Shown here: positions 8,977 to 16,949 of the stretch, piece by piece
Layout of the letters: each line of letters starts with the position of its first letter
Numbering within the stretch: the stretch's first letter is position 1
Assembly: GCA_900555725.1 (NCBI GenBank)
Contig: USMD01000007.1
Coordinates: forward strand, 1-31,381
Reading direction: 5' to 3'
DNA from: an uncultured Garciella sp.
GTDB lineage: Bacteria > Bacillota > Clostridia > Eubacteriales > Garciellaceae
DNA: 31,381 nucleotides
Notes under the pieces: model-generated
Told to the model about the DNA's origin: nothing
Seen by the model: only the letters and a program-made list of their open reading frames with translations
Databases searched by the model: none
Made by a program: the position numbers and the translations under genes

Positions 8977-11900
8977 TGGGATTAATAGTTTTATTGAAGA
9001 ACAGACCATTCATTTTGGTGAGCTTACTGAAAGGGGATTGTTTGGAATCTTTGGGCCTACAGGAAGCGGGAAATCCACTATTTTAGATGCCATGACCCTT
9101 GCCCTATATGGAGAAATTCCTCGTTCTTGGAAAAAGAATGATTTGTCAGGAATCATTAATAGTCAATGTGATAAGGGAAAGGTATATTATGAATTTGAAA
9201 TAGGGAATCAAAAGAGTCGAAAAAGATATTTTGTCTCCCGAACCTTTAAAAGGGATAAACAGGGCAGCGTAAAGACCAATGGGGTAAAGCTTTGTGATAT
9301 TACTGATAAAGAGCAGCCTATAGTATTAGAGGAAAAAGTAACAGATGTAAATCGTCAAATCATAGAAATTATTGGACTGAATTGTGAAGATTTTACCCGT
9401 TCTGTTGTATTACCTCAAGGCAAGTTTAGTGACTTTCTAAGGTTAAGCGGGAAGGACAGGAGAAATATGCTAGAGAGGATTTTTGCCCTACAGGAATATG
9501 GAAGCCAGCTTTCCCAAAAACTGAGCAATTATAAAAAAGGGGTAGAAAAAGATTATACCTTTGTAGATGGGAGGTTAAAGTCCTATGAAGGCGTCTCCAA
9601 AGAGCGCTATGATACATTGTTAGGAGAAATCGAAAATCTAATACAGCAATGTACTAGAGCAAAAGAGCAGTATCAGCAAATAGAGAAGGAGTATGAATCT
9701 AGTAAAGTATTGTTAGAACTTACTTCAGAATATAAAGAGAACTTAAAGAAACAAGAGGATTTAAAGGGGCAAGCTTCCCAAATAGAGAAATATAAAATCC
9801 AATATGAATTGGCAGAACGGGTAAAAAATATTCACCCTTACATAGAACAACAACAAAGCCTATTTGAGCAGATCACTATAAAAGAAACTGCCAAAGAAAA
9901 GAATCAGAAAGATCTTGGGGAGATTTCTTCTATTTTAGAAAAAATCCGGGAAAATTGGAGAGTACAACAGGAACGAAAAGAAAAGGATATCCCTAGATTG
10001 TTGAAGGAAAAGGATAGGGTAGAATTTGCTTTGGAAAGACGAAAGAAGCTTCAAGGACTTTCTAAAAAGTCTAAAGAGATGGAGCAACAACAAGTTAAGA
10101 TACAAGGACAGTGGGAGCAGATCCAGGGAACTTTGAAAGAATCGAAGGAACAAATTACAAAACTCACTAAAAAAATAAAACTAGGTCAAAAAAGTGTCCA
10201 GGAGATGGAAGTATCTGCCCAGTATCGAAGAAAACTTTATGAAGCTTATGAAGCAGAAAGGGAATATCAAAAAGCCCTAGGAGAAGAAAAGAATCTTTCT
10301 AAAAAAATTGCTGACCTAAAGGCTAAGGAATTAGAGCCTATGGGACAGGAACAAAAAGAATTAGAAAGCCAGATTCAGAAGATAGAAACCCAACTGAAAA
10401 AATATAATGAAGAGTATAAAAAAATTCATAATCAGATACAACAGTCCTATCGTCAGAATATGGCAGCCTTATTGGCAAGGGATTTAAGGGAAGGGGATTG
10501 TTGTCCTGTCTGTGGTTCTAAAGAGCATCCCCTAAAAGCCAAGGACATCCAAGGACAAGAAATAGAAAAGCTAGAGAAGAACCAAGAAGCCTTAGAAGAA
10601 AATATAGAAGAAATTCAAATTTCCTTAGGGGAAAAGAAAAATTTTCTACAAAAAATAATAGCAGAGATCTCTATAAAAGAAGAAATTTTAAACGAAAATC
10701 AAGGACAACAACAACAACTTCAAAAAAACCTAAATACTTTAAGAACAGATCTTGAAAGTTTAAAAGAAGAATTAGGAGTGGAAGAAATCCAAAAAAGCCT
10801 TAGGCAATTACAGAAAAGGGAAGCTGATTTAGAAAAGCTTCAAGGGGATATTCAAATTCACCAAAGAAACAAAGAAGAGCAGGAAATCCAAAGGAATATT
10901 TTACAGGAGAAATATAATAACTGCCTCCATCAATTGGTACAATGGAATCAAAGAAAAGAACAGCTAGAAAAGCAAATTCAAGAGTTAAAAAATGAAATAG
11001 AACAATATTGTGGGCAAAAAGATCCCGAGAAAGAGATGAAAATTCTCCAGCAGGAGATAGATTTTATAGAAAAGGAATACCAAAAGGGAAAGAAGGATTT
11101 TGAAAAATACTCCAATCAAAAAATCGATTTAGAAAAGGAGCAAAAGGGATTAGAAGACACCTTACAGCAATTATATGATCATAGGGATACGATAGAGAAA
11201 AGTCTAAATCATATGTTACGGGAAAATGGATTTGATACGATAGAGGAAGTCACTGCTTGTTTTAAACATCAAGAAGAAAGACAAGAACTTAAGGCTATGA
11301 TTAAAAAATATGAGGGTCAAGTGCTCCTTGTAAAAGAAAACATCAAAAACCTAGAAAGACGTCTCAATGGACATTTTATTGAAAAGTCTAAGTGGCAGGA
11401 AATACAACAAAAAAAAGAGGATAGCAAAAAAAATCTAGAATCTCTTCAAAGATCTTGGATTGAGAAAACAGCTGTTAAAAGGGACATGGAGGAAAAATTA
11501 AAGAAACAAGAAATCATTTTACAGGAAAAGAAGGAAATAGAACATAAAAAAGCCCTATTGGAAGATTTAACAACCTTATTAAAGGGAAATGAATTTGTAG
11601 AATTTATCTCTATGGGACAATTAAGATATATTGCTAGGGAGGCCTCTCAGCAATTAAAGAAAATCACTAGAGGTAGATATGCCATAGAATTAGATGCTGA
11701 TGGAAACTTTATTGTGAGGGATGACTTTAATGGAGGGGTAAGAAGAAATACCCAAACCCTTTCTGGAGGGGAGACCTTTTTGACCTCCCTATCCTTGGCA
11801 CTGGCCCTATCTTCCCATATCCAGTTAAAGGGGAATGCCCATTTAGAATTTTTCTTTCTAGATGAAGGTTTTGGTACCTTAGATCAGGAATTGTTAGAAG

Positions 11901-12058
11901 TTGTTATGGATAGTTTAGAAAAATTACATTCTGATCAATTGAGTGTAGGATTGATTAGCCATGTGGAAGAATTAAAACAGAGAGTTCCTAGAAAGTTAAT
12001 CGTACAACCGGCTATAGCAGGGGTCAGGGGTACTAAGGTGATCTTAGAAAGAGGGTAA
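8951..12058 (+). CDS. sbcC: SbcC, Rad50-type ATPase subunit
   Basis: 1035 aa SMC-like ATPase that clamps DNA for SbcD. Walker A GPTGSGKST is at residues 35-43. Two long, Q/E/K-rich coiled-coil arms (about 200-510 and 530-870) flank a zinc hook CPVC (518-521, preceded by C517). The C-terminal lobe has the ABC signature LSGGE (937-941) and Walker B FFFLDEG with D971-E972. The start at 8951 follows GGGGAAGGGGAGG and lies within sbcD. Coiled-coil length is normal for clostridial SbcC. Confidence 0.97.
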   Translation: MKPLLLKISGINSFIEEQTIHFGELTERGLFGIFGPTGSGKSTILDAMTLALYGEIPRSWKKNDLSGIINSQCDKGKVYYEFEIGNQKSRKRYFVSRTFKRDKQGSVKTNGVKLCDITDKEQPIVLEEKVTDVNRQIIEIIGLNCEDFTRSVVLPQGKFSDFLRLSGKDRRNMLERIFALQEYGSQLSQKLSNYKKGVEKDYTFVDGRLKSYEGVSKERYDTLLGEIENLIQQCTRAKEQYQQIEKEYESSKVLLELTSEYKENLKKQEDLKGQASQIEKYKIQYELAERVKNIHPYIEQQQSLFEQITIKETAKEKNQKDLGEISSILEKIRENWRVQQERKEKDIPRLLKEKDRVEFALERRKKLQGLSKKSKEMEQQQVKIQGQWEQIQGTLKESKEQITKLTKKIKLGQKSVQEMEVSAQYRRKLYEAYEAEREYQKALGEEKNLSKKIADLKAKELEPMGQEQKELESQIQKIETQLKKYNEEYKKIHNQIQQSYRQNMAALLARDLREGDCCPVCGSKEHPLKAKDIQGQEIEKLEKNQEALEENIEEIQISLGEKKNFLQKIIAEISIKEEILNENQGQQQQLQKNLNTLRTDLESLKEELGVEEIQKSLRQLQKREADLEKLQGDIQIHQRNKEEQEIQRNILQEKYNNCLHQLVQWNQRKEQLEKQIQELKNEIEQYCGQKDPEKEMKILQQEIDFIEKEYQKGKKDFEKYSNQKIDLEKEQKGLEDTLQQLYDHRDTIEKSLNHMLRENGFDTIEEVTACFKHQEERQELKAMIKKYEGQVLLVKENIKNLERRLNGHFIEKSKWQEIQQKKEDSKKNLESLQRSWIEKTAVKRDMEEKLKKQEIILQEKKEIEHKKALLEDLTTLLKGNEFVEFISMGQLRYIAREASQQLKKITRGRYAIELDADGNFIVRDDFNGGVRRNTQTLSGGETFLTSLSLALALSSHIQLKGNAHLEFFFLDEGFGTLDQELLEVVMDSLEKLHSDQLSVGLISHVEELKQRVPRKLIVQPAIAGVRGTKVILERG

Positions 12059-12097
12059 GATTTGAGTTTATAATATTAAGAAGAAGGGGGAATTAAG

Positions 12098-12925
12098 ATG
12101 AGTAAAATACAAATTATTATAGATAGTACAGCATATCTTACTAGAGAAGAAGCAAGAGAGAATGAGATAAAGGTAGTACCTTTATCCATACATTTTGAAG
12201 GGGAGGATTTTCAAGACCCCTTTTTAGGAGAGTTTGCAAATTATTATGAGAGACTAGCTGGATCAAAGGAATTTCCCACTACTTCTATGCCTTCTATAGG
12301 AGCCTTTGTGAAGGAATACCAAGAGGCCATAGACCAAGGCAAGGAGGTATTGGTCCTTACCTTTTCTTCAAAATTAAGCGGTACCTATAATAATGCTCTT
12401 ATTGCTGCAGAAATGGTAGATCAAGACAAAATCACAGTTATTGATACATTTACATCTGTGGGAAACTTTAAGTATATGGTATTACAGACGGTAAAGATGG
12501 CAAAGGAAGGAAAAAGCAGGCAAAAGATTGCAGATTTTATAGAAGAACAAAAAAGAAAAATGGATGTCTATTTTACGGTAGGTTCTTTAGAGTATTTACG
12601 AAGAGGTGGAAGACTTACCAATGCTTCAGCCTTCATTGGCTCTATTTTAAATATAAAACCCATTATCCAGTTAAAAAATGGAGAGTTAGTAGGGGTAGAA
12701 AAAACTAGAGGGAAGAAAAGGGCTATCGATATTTTGATAAAGAAGGTACCTAATTATGCTAAAAATATCTGTGTACATCATATTTTAAATGAAAAGGAAG
12801 CTTTTGAAGTGGCAGAGATCTTACGGGAAAAATGCCCGGAGGCAGATATCTTAGTAGAAGAAATAGGTCCTGTAATTGGTTCCCACCTAGGGCCTTATGC
12901 TATAGGGGTTGTTTATACCTGGTAA
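12098..12925 (+). CDS. DegV family fatty-acid-binding protein
   Basis: 275 aa. DegV/FakB proteins bind a fatty acid and, in FakB members, present it to the kinase FakA for phosphorylation and entry into phospholipid synthesis. Family signs are the N-terminal DSTAYL (residues 9-14), TTSMPS (61-66), SSKLSGTYNNA (90-100), GSLEYLRRGGRL in the middle, and HLGPYAIGV near the C-terminus. It lies 39 bp after sbcC with its own SD (AAGAAGGGGG) and could be read through from the repair operon. No fakA is visible nearby, so the exact ligand role is unknown. Confidence 0.93.
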   Translation: MSKIQIIIDSTAYLTREEARENEIKVVPLSIHFEGEDFQDPFLGEFANYYERLAGSKEFPTTSMPSIGAFVKEYQEAIDQGKEVLVLTFSSKLSGTYNNALIAAEMVDQDKITVIDTFTSVGNFKYMVLQTVKMAKEGKSRQKIADFIEEQKRKMDVYFTVGSLEYLRRGGRLTNASAFIGSILNIKPIIQLKNGELVGVEKTRGKKRAIDILIKKVPNYAKNICVHHILNEKEAFEVAEILREKCPEADILVEEIGPVIGSHLGPYAIGVVYTW

Positions 12926-12936
12926 TTTATCCGATG

Positions 12937-12988
12937 ACTACCTGCCGTAAGACTCTCACTTCTATTAAAGTAGGGGTCTTACGGTAGT
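12937..12988. terminator. Large hairpin between converging genes, probable bidirectional terminator
   Basis: The arms CCGTAAGAC (12945-12953) and GTCTTACGG (12976-12984) pair perfectly. Outer ACTA/TAGT and inner ACTT/AAGT extend the stem with bulges. It lies between degV (+) and the cstA remnant (-). There is no clean T tract on either side, so calling it a terminator rests on position and stem strength. Confidence 0.45.
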
Positions 12989-13033
12989 TATGTTCCTGGA
13001 TAACATTTTCCTTAAAGGATAACGAATTCCAAG

Positions 13034-13050
13034 TATCGAAAATACCGATA
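13034..13050. other. Short hairpin after the cstA remnant
   Basis: GTATCG and CGATAC flank a loop of about five bases immediately beyond the stop codon of the minus-strand cstA remnant. This is a candidate weak terminator for that gene, with no U-tract. Confidence is low. Confidence 0.3.
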
Positions 13051-13695
13051 CTAAGAAATCTGTTTATTAGCTTGTCGTTTTCTACCAACCTTTATAGTTG
13101 CCCAAGCATAGAGTATCGTACAAACTGCACCTAAGATATAGGAAATTCCATAGCTTTCTGGGCTAACACCAAAGAGTTGGCCAAGTCTAGGTTCAATACC
13201 AAAACCAATAGATGCGTGGAAGATATAACTTGTTACTATCATGCAATAGAACATTCCTGGAATCAAGGCAAATAAATAGGATTTGTGATGTTCCATCAAG
13301 TACGCACTAATCATGGCTAAAGCAAATACTCCAATGGATTGATTGGTAAATGCGAAATATCTCCAAAGCAAATTAAATCCATCAGGATTTATTTTTGAAA
13401 AAATTAATACGGCTGTACAGACAACAAAGATGATACTTGAAACCTTTATCCTATTTTTAGATTGGGTTTGATCGATATTGAAGCTTTCTGCAATCATAAG
13501 TCTTAGGGATCTAAGAGCGGTATCACCAGAAGTAATAGGAAGAACAATGACTCCAAGAATTGCAAAAATAGCACCTATTGATCCTAAGAAGTACCTAGAA
13601 ATTTTACCTACCATTAAGGTTGCATTGGTATCTGTAGGGATACCAGTATGAAACAATACCATAGCTCCAGCAGCCCATATCATTACAATAAATCC
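13051..13695 (-). pseudogene. Carbon starvation protein CstA, C-terminal remnant
   Basis: About 215 codons match only the C-terminal part of CstA peptide/pyruvate permeases. Key signs are MIWAAGAMVLF, the family motif LPITSGDTALRSLRL, and several membrane segments ending in a basic tail. CstA proteins are much longer (roughly 470-700 aa), so the N-terminal half or more is missing. Homology-like sequence begins at about 13695 (GFIVMIWAAGAM) and an in-frame stop (TAG, 13704-13702) follows directly upstream. There is no SD before the ATG at 13683. The upstream DNA is AT-rich, with inverted repeats and a dispersed repeat copy, suggesting a deletion there. Probably non-functional. Confidence 0.85.
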
Positions 13696-13698
13696 TTT

Positions 13699-13738
13699 AT
13701 TCTATTTATTACAAAAATAGAATGTAATATTTTTGTAA
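13699..13738. repeat. Two overlapping, mutually exclusive inverted repeats
   Basis: ATTCTATTT (13699-13707) pairs with AAATAGAAT (13715-13723), while TTACAAAAAT (13709-13718) pairs with ATTTTTGTAA (13729-13738). The two stems share bases 13715-13718 and cannot form together. They lie exactly at the broken end of the cstA remnant. The arms are A/T-only or nearly so, so this may be compositional. Confidence 0.4.
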
Positions 13739-13750
13739 AAAATTTTAAAA

Positions 13751-13778
13751 ATAAACAGAGTTCTTGGCTTCAGATGGA
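13751..13778 (-). repeat. Dispersed 28-bp repeat, copy A
   Basis: Read on the - strand this begins TCCATCTGAA and ends AAGAACTCTGTTTAT. It matches 22573-22600 at 25 of 28 positions. It lies between the broken cstA end and tlp. The partner hairpin arm seen in copy B is absent here, so this looks like a half element. Confidence 0.6.
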
Positions 13779-13867
13779 TTTTTTAGATCATTCATTCTAG
13801 TATAAAATCATATTTTACTGGCAAAATAAAAGGGAAGCAACTTTTTAAAAAAAAGGAGATGGAATGA

Positions 13868-14107
13868 ATGGGGAAAACACCAAAGCCAAATCCAGATGAT
13901 AGAAGGGACAATGTAGAAAGAATACAATATAATATTGGAAAAACCATACAAAATATGAAACGAGCTAAAGAAACGATTGAAATAACCGATGATGAAAAGA
14001 TGGAGGAGACTTTAAAGGAAAAAAATAAGAGAAGAGAAAAGGCCTTAGAGGGAATGCGGCAGGAAATCAGGGAAGAAGCAATAGATAGAAGAAATAGATA
14101 TCAATAG
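13868..14107 (+). CDS. tlp: Small acid-soluble spore protein Tlp
   Basis: 79 aa, highly charged. The sequence KPNPDDRRDNVERIQ near the N-terminus, then KNKRREKALEGMRQEIREEA and DRRNRYQ at the C-terminus, follow the Bacillus Tlp (SASP family) pattern closely in order and length. Tlp is made in the forespore and packed in the spore core. The start at 13868 has AAGGAG about 10 bases upstream. In Bacillus such genes are read by sigma-G; I could not place a convincing sigma-G promoter here (CATATTTTA at 13809 is a possible -10 without a good -35). It is a single-gene unit closed by a hairpin at 14131. It is direct evidence that the host sporulates. Confidence 0.88.
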   Translation: MGKTPKPNPDDRRDNVERIQYNIGKTIQNMKRAKETIEITDDEKMEETLKEKNKRREKALEGMRQEIREEAIDRRNRYQ

Positions 14108-14118
14108 GAAAATGATTT

Positions 14119-14133
14119 AAGAACTCTGTTTAT
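14119..14133 (+). repeat. Dispersed repeat, short copy C
   Basis: AAGAACTCTGTTTAT is identical to the end of copies A (13751-13765, minus strand) and B (22586-22600, first base differing). Only this 15-base part is shared. It runs straight into the hairpin downstream of tlp. Confidence 0.4.
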
Positions 14134-14165
14134 AGAAACCGTAGATTTTTTCTATGGTTTCTATA
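14131..14165. terminator. Hairpin terminator after tlp
   Basis: TATAGAAACCGTAGA (14131-14145) and TCTATGGTTTCTATA (14151-14165) form a 15-bp stem with one G-T wobble and a loop of five T. The following sequence is only moderately T-rich. It closes the tlp unit and precedes the channel gene. Confidence 0.6.
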
Positions 14166-14198
14166 TTTCTATAGAAAAATCATTCAACAGGTGATCAA

Positions 14199-15206
14199 GT
14201 GAATGAAAAAAAGCAGATAAAAATGATTTTAATAGTCTTTATAACTCTTATGGTAATAGGAACCATTGGATATTCAGAATTACTGAATACTTCTTTATTA
14301 GATTCTTTGTACATAACCTTTATGAGTATTTTAGGTTATTCTGAAGTAGAAGGAATGACACCCATTTCCAAAATATTCTCTATGATTATGCTTACCTTTG
14401 GAGTAGGAATAGGAGGATATGCAGTGGGAATTCTTATTGATATTATGATTGAAGGGAAGATCAAAGATTCATGGAGGCATAAAATAGTGGAAAATAAAAT
14501 CTCGAGATTAAAAGATCATTATATCCTATGTGGTGCAGGGGAAACAGGGGAAGTAGTTATCGAGGAATTTATCCAAAATCATGTGAATTTTGTAGTAATA
14601 GAAAGAAATGAAAATATTTATAGGGAATTACTGGACAATGGAATTTTAGCTATTTTAGGAGATGCCACTGAAGAAGAAATATTAAGACTGGCTCAAATAC
14701 AAAAGGCAAAGGGACTCATTAGCTCCTTATCAAAAGATTCTGATAATATTGTGGCAGTTCTTACCGCAAGACAGATGAATCCTAATATGTACATTGTTTC
14801 AAGGGCAATCGATAAAACTGCCCATAGCAAATTAAAAAAGGCTGGAGCTAACTATACCATATCTCCCAATGAAATAGGGGGCAGAAGAATGGCAGCGCAG
14901 ATTGTAAAACCTTCCATTGTGTCCTTTCTAGATGTGATTACCCGGATTGAAGATATAGAGTTGGATTTGGAAGTAATTGTAGTCCGAGAAAACTCTCAAA
15001 TCATCGGGAAATCCTTAAAGGATATTCGAATGCCTGGGACAACGGGATTGATTGTACTAGCAATCCAAAAACATGACCAGGAAGATATCCTATTTAATCC
15101 TAATCCTGATGAAATGTTAGAGCAAGGGGATGCGCTGCTGGTATTGGCTACTTCTCTCCAAACAGAGAGGATTAAAAGATTAGCCAATGATATAGAAGAA
15201 AAATAA
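14199..15206 (+). CDS. Two-TM, RCK-domain potassium-channel-like protein
   Basis: 335 aa in the layout of MthK-type channels: TM1 (residues 8-25), pore helix and filter (34-50), TM2 (57-83), then a cytosolic RCK-N (TrkA-N) Rossmann domain with GAGETG (112-117) and acidic E135 for nucleotide binding, and a TrkA-C-like domain (about 250-335). Such proteins gate K+ flow in response to ligands. The filter reads SILGYSEV (43-50) instead of the canonical TVGYG, so selectivity is uncertain. The GTG start at 14199 is supported by AGGTGAT directly upstream (14190-14196). It stands alone, with AT-rich sequence after it. Confidence 0.85.
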   Translation: MNEKKQIKMILIVFITLMVIGTIGYSELLNTSLLDSLYITFMSILGYSEVEGMTPISKIFSMIMLTFGVGIGGYAVGILIDIMIEGKIKDSWRHKIVENKISRLKDHYILCGAGETGEVVIEEFIQNHVNFVVIERNENIYRELLDNGILAILGDATEEEILRLAQIQKAKGLISSLSKDSDNIVAVLTARQMNPNMYIVSRAIDKTAHSKLKKAGANYTISPNEIGGRRMAAQIVKPSIVSFLDVITRIEDIELDLEVIVVRENSQIIGKSLKDIRMPGTTGLIVLAIQKHDQEDILFNPNPDEMLEQGDALLVLATSLQTERIKRLANDIEEK

Positions 15207-15368
15207 AGAAAGGTTCTATTTTTATTTTAACCATAAGAGATTTTATATCATTTTTCATGTATTAGAAAGATTATCCACGAGATAAGGAAATTATTATTTA
15301 TAAAGCTTCATTTAACAAAAAACCAAAACATTTTCATCAAAAAATTTCTTGAAATTAGCAAGATTTAG

Positions 15369-15500
15369 TTTTATAATAAACAAATATCAGAAAATTTCGT
15401 AAAAGTTGGGAATGCCGTCTTTTATGGGGCCACCCAAGGAGAAGCCTATATTAGAGGAAAAGAAAGTACACACTATCCAAGTAGATTGGCATCAGGATGA
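15369..15500 (+). pseudogene. Fragment resembling a glutamate synthase GXGXG domain
   Basis: The frame opened by the TAG at 15366-15368 and closed by TGA at 15498 encodes about 43 codons without a plausible start. It contains VKVGNAVFYGATQGEAYIRG. The pattern G-N-x3-Y-G-A-T-x-G-x5-G is characteristic of the GltB C-terminal beta-helix (GXGXG) family. After this the similarity stops: the expected GERF-RNSG continuation is not found. The fragment abuts the 3' end of the tetR/ABC unit at 15519, so it may be the stump of a gene damaged by insertion or deletion. The identification rests on about 20 residues. Confidence 0.5.
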
Positions 15501-15518
15501 AAAGGGATTGACGTTGCT

Positions 15519-16145
15519 TTATTGGAGCAAATCCACATCATCTTTTACCAAACCCCGCAGGCTCATCGACAGCATGGCGAGAAATTCATCGAAAAATGGC
15601 TTTACATCCTCAAACGGAGCCTCCGGATGTTGATTAAAATATCTCCAGGATTGGTTGAAATAATACTGATAATGGGACAGAAACACGGCCTCTAATACCG
15701 TTCTATCGACATCTTCTTTTAAATCCAATCCTTGAATCCATTCTCTTGCGAATTGCGGTGCCAGAGATATGAGATCTTTCAGCAATTTTTCCATTTTATC
15801 GGTTAAATTCTCAGGCGGATTCATGAACGCTGTCATGATAAGCTGGACAATTTCTGGATATTTTCTAAAGAAACTTAATTCCAACTCACAGAGCTTTTTT
15901 AATCCTGCAATTCCTTTATATAAAAGTTTTTTATAATCAAAATCCAGTTCTGTCATTGTAATTTCAATGGCATAGAGAACACTTGCTTCGTAGAGCTTTT
16001 CTTTGGTTTTGTAATAATGAAAGACCAACCCTTTGGAAACTTTCGCCATTTTGGTGATCTGGTTTGTCGAAGCTCGTTCAAACCCCTTTACAGCAAATTC
16101 GTGGATTGCTGCTTCTAAAATTGCTTGCTCTTTTGAGTCAGGCAT
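15519..16145 (-). CDS. TetR family transcriptional regulator
   Basis: 208 aa. The N-terminal helix-turn-helix (about residues 25-44) contains STNQITKMAKVSKGLVFHYYKTKE, the TetR signature; the rest is a variable ligand-binding domain. It starts directly after the permease stop codon (TAA then ATG, no gap), with GAAGGTG as SD, and is last in the ATPase-permease-regulator operon. It probably represses its own operon through the two TTGACC-N4-GGTCAA palindromes at 17875-17890 and 17909-17924. The inducer is unknown; it may be the drug or peptide exported by the transporter. Base use is less A-rich than in flanking host genes. Confidence 0.92.
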   Translation of the reverse strand: MPDSKEQAILEAAIHEFAVKGFERASTNQITKMAKVSKGLVFHYYKTKEKLYEASVLYAIEITMTELDFDYKKLLYKGIAGLKKLCELELSFFRKYPEIVQLIMTAFMNPPENLTDKMEKLLKDLISLAPQFAREWIQGLDLKEDVDRTVLEAVFLSHYQYYFNQSWRYFNQHPEAPFEDVKPFFDEFLAMLSMSLRGLVKDDVDLLQ

Positions 16146-16949
16146 TTACACCTTCATATCCTTTCTTTGATAAATCCAAAATGTTGCCAGACAGCACAGG
16201 AACAATACAATGATATCGGTCAGCATATATTTTCCTTCGATGACGTCCTGGAATATCCGGGTTGGTGTTGCTGCTTCTATCGGAGAAAAATAAAGTAATG
16301 GCTGAAAATCTTCCTGTAATTTTCCGACAATTCCAAGTATAAATGTTAGAAAAACAAAGCCCAATGACAGAGATGTTGTTGACTTCTTGGATGATAACAA
16401 AGCTGAAAACAGAAAACCAACATGAAGAAATGTCATCCCCATGATCCATCCACTTAAAGTTAATAGTGAGAAATTGCTGAACAGATCAGAAACTTCTGTT
16501 TCGGAATCTTTAAAGATGACACAGGCGAAAAACGAGACAATAATGATTGCCAACCAATACAGAGTATACAGGACAATATTTGCCAGCATTTTTTCGCCAA
16601 CAATGGAAGTTCTTGAAATGGGCTGTGCATACAAATATTGAATCGTTCCTTCTGATTCTTCTCTGACCAAGGCATTTGTCCCCAGCATTGCTGCGAATAT
16701 TGCAGAAGCAATTAAAATATATTGGAAATAATAACCGAAAAATCCCTCTACCGTTGCCAGCGTTGCCATGCTAGAAATATTAAAAGCCTCCAACATTTCC
16801 TGAGGCATTGCATTCATATCAAAAGAACTCATCATATCTTCCATGGAAGGAAACATTGCCATTATTCCAAAAGTGAGTATAGAAACAACAATGATCCAAA
16901 TAAGCAAACTTTTTATGTGTGTTTTATATTCCAGTTTAAAAAGTGTCAT
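16146..16949 (-). CDS. ABC-2 type transporter permease
   Basis: 267 aa from the ATG at 16949. Longer frames to 17012 exist, but the ATG at 16949 has the SD AAGGGGGAA and begins MTLFKLEYKTHIKSLLIW, a normal start for this family. About six hydrophobic segments are visible (starting near residues 20, 85, 125, 160, 190 and 235). The segment LVREESEGTIQYLYAQPISR is typical of ABC-2 permeases of the bacitracin/antibiotic export type. It overlaps the ATPase gene by 14 bp and is followed at once by tetR. The substrate cannot be told from sequence. Confidence 0.9.
   Translation of the reverse strand: MTLFKLEYKTHIKSLLIWIIVVSILTFGIMAMFPSMEDMMSSFDMNAMPQEMLEAFNISSMATLATVEGFFGYYFQYILIASAIFAAMLGTNALVREESEGTIQYLYAQPISRTSIVGEKMLANIVLYTLYWLAIIIVSFFACVIFKDSETEVSDLFSNFSLLTLSGWIMGMTFLHVGFLFSALLSSKKSTTSLSLGFVFLTFILGIVGKLQEDFQPLLYFSPIEAATPTRIFQDVIEGKYMLTDIIVLFLCCLATFWIYQRKDMKV

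Noticed and set aside
15406..15633. A + strand frame of 75 codons from TTG 15406
   Set aside because: Its second half is antisense to the tetR 3' end and the first half overlaps the GXGXG-like fragment in another frame; no family is recognised.
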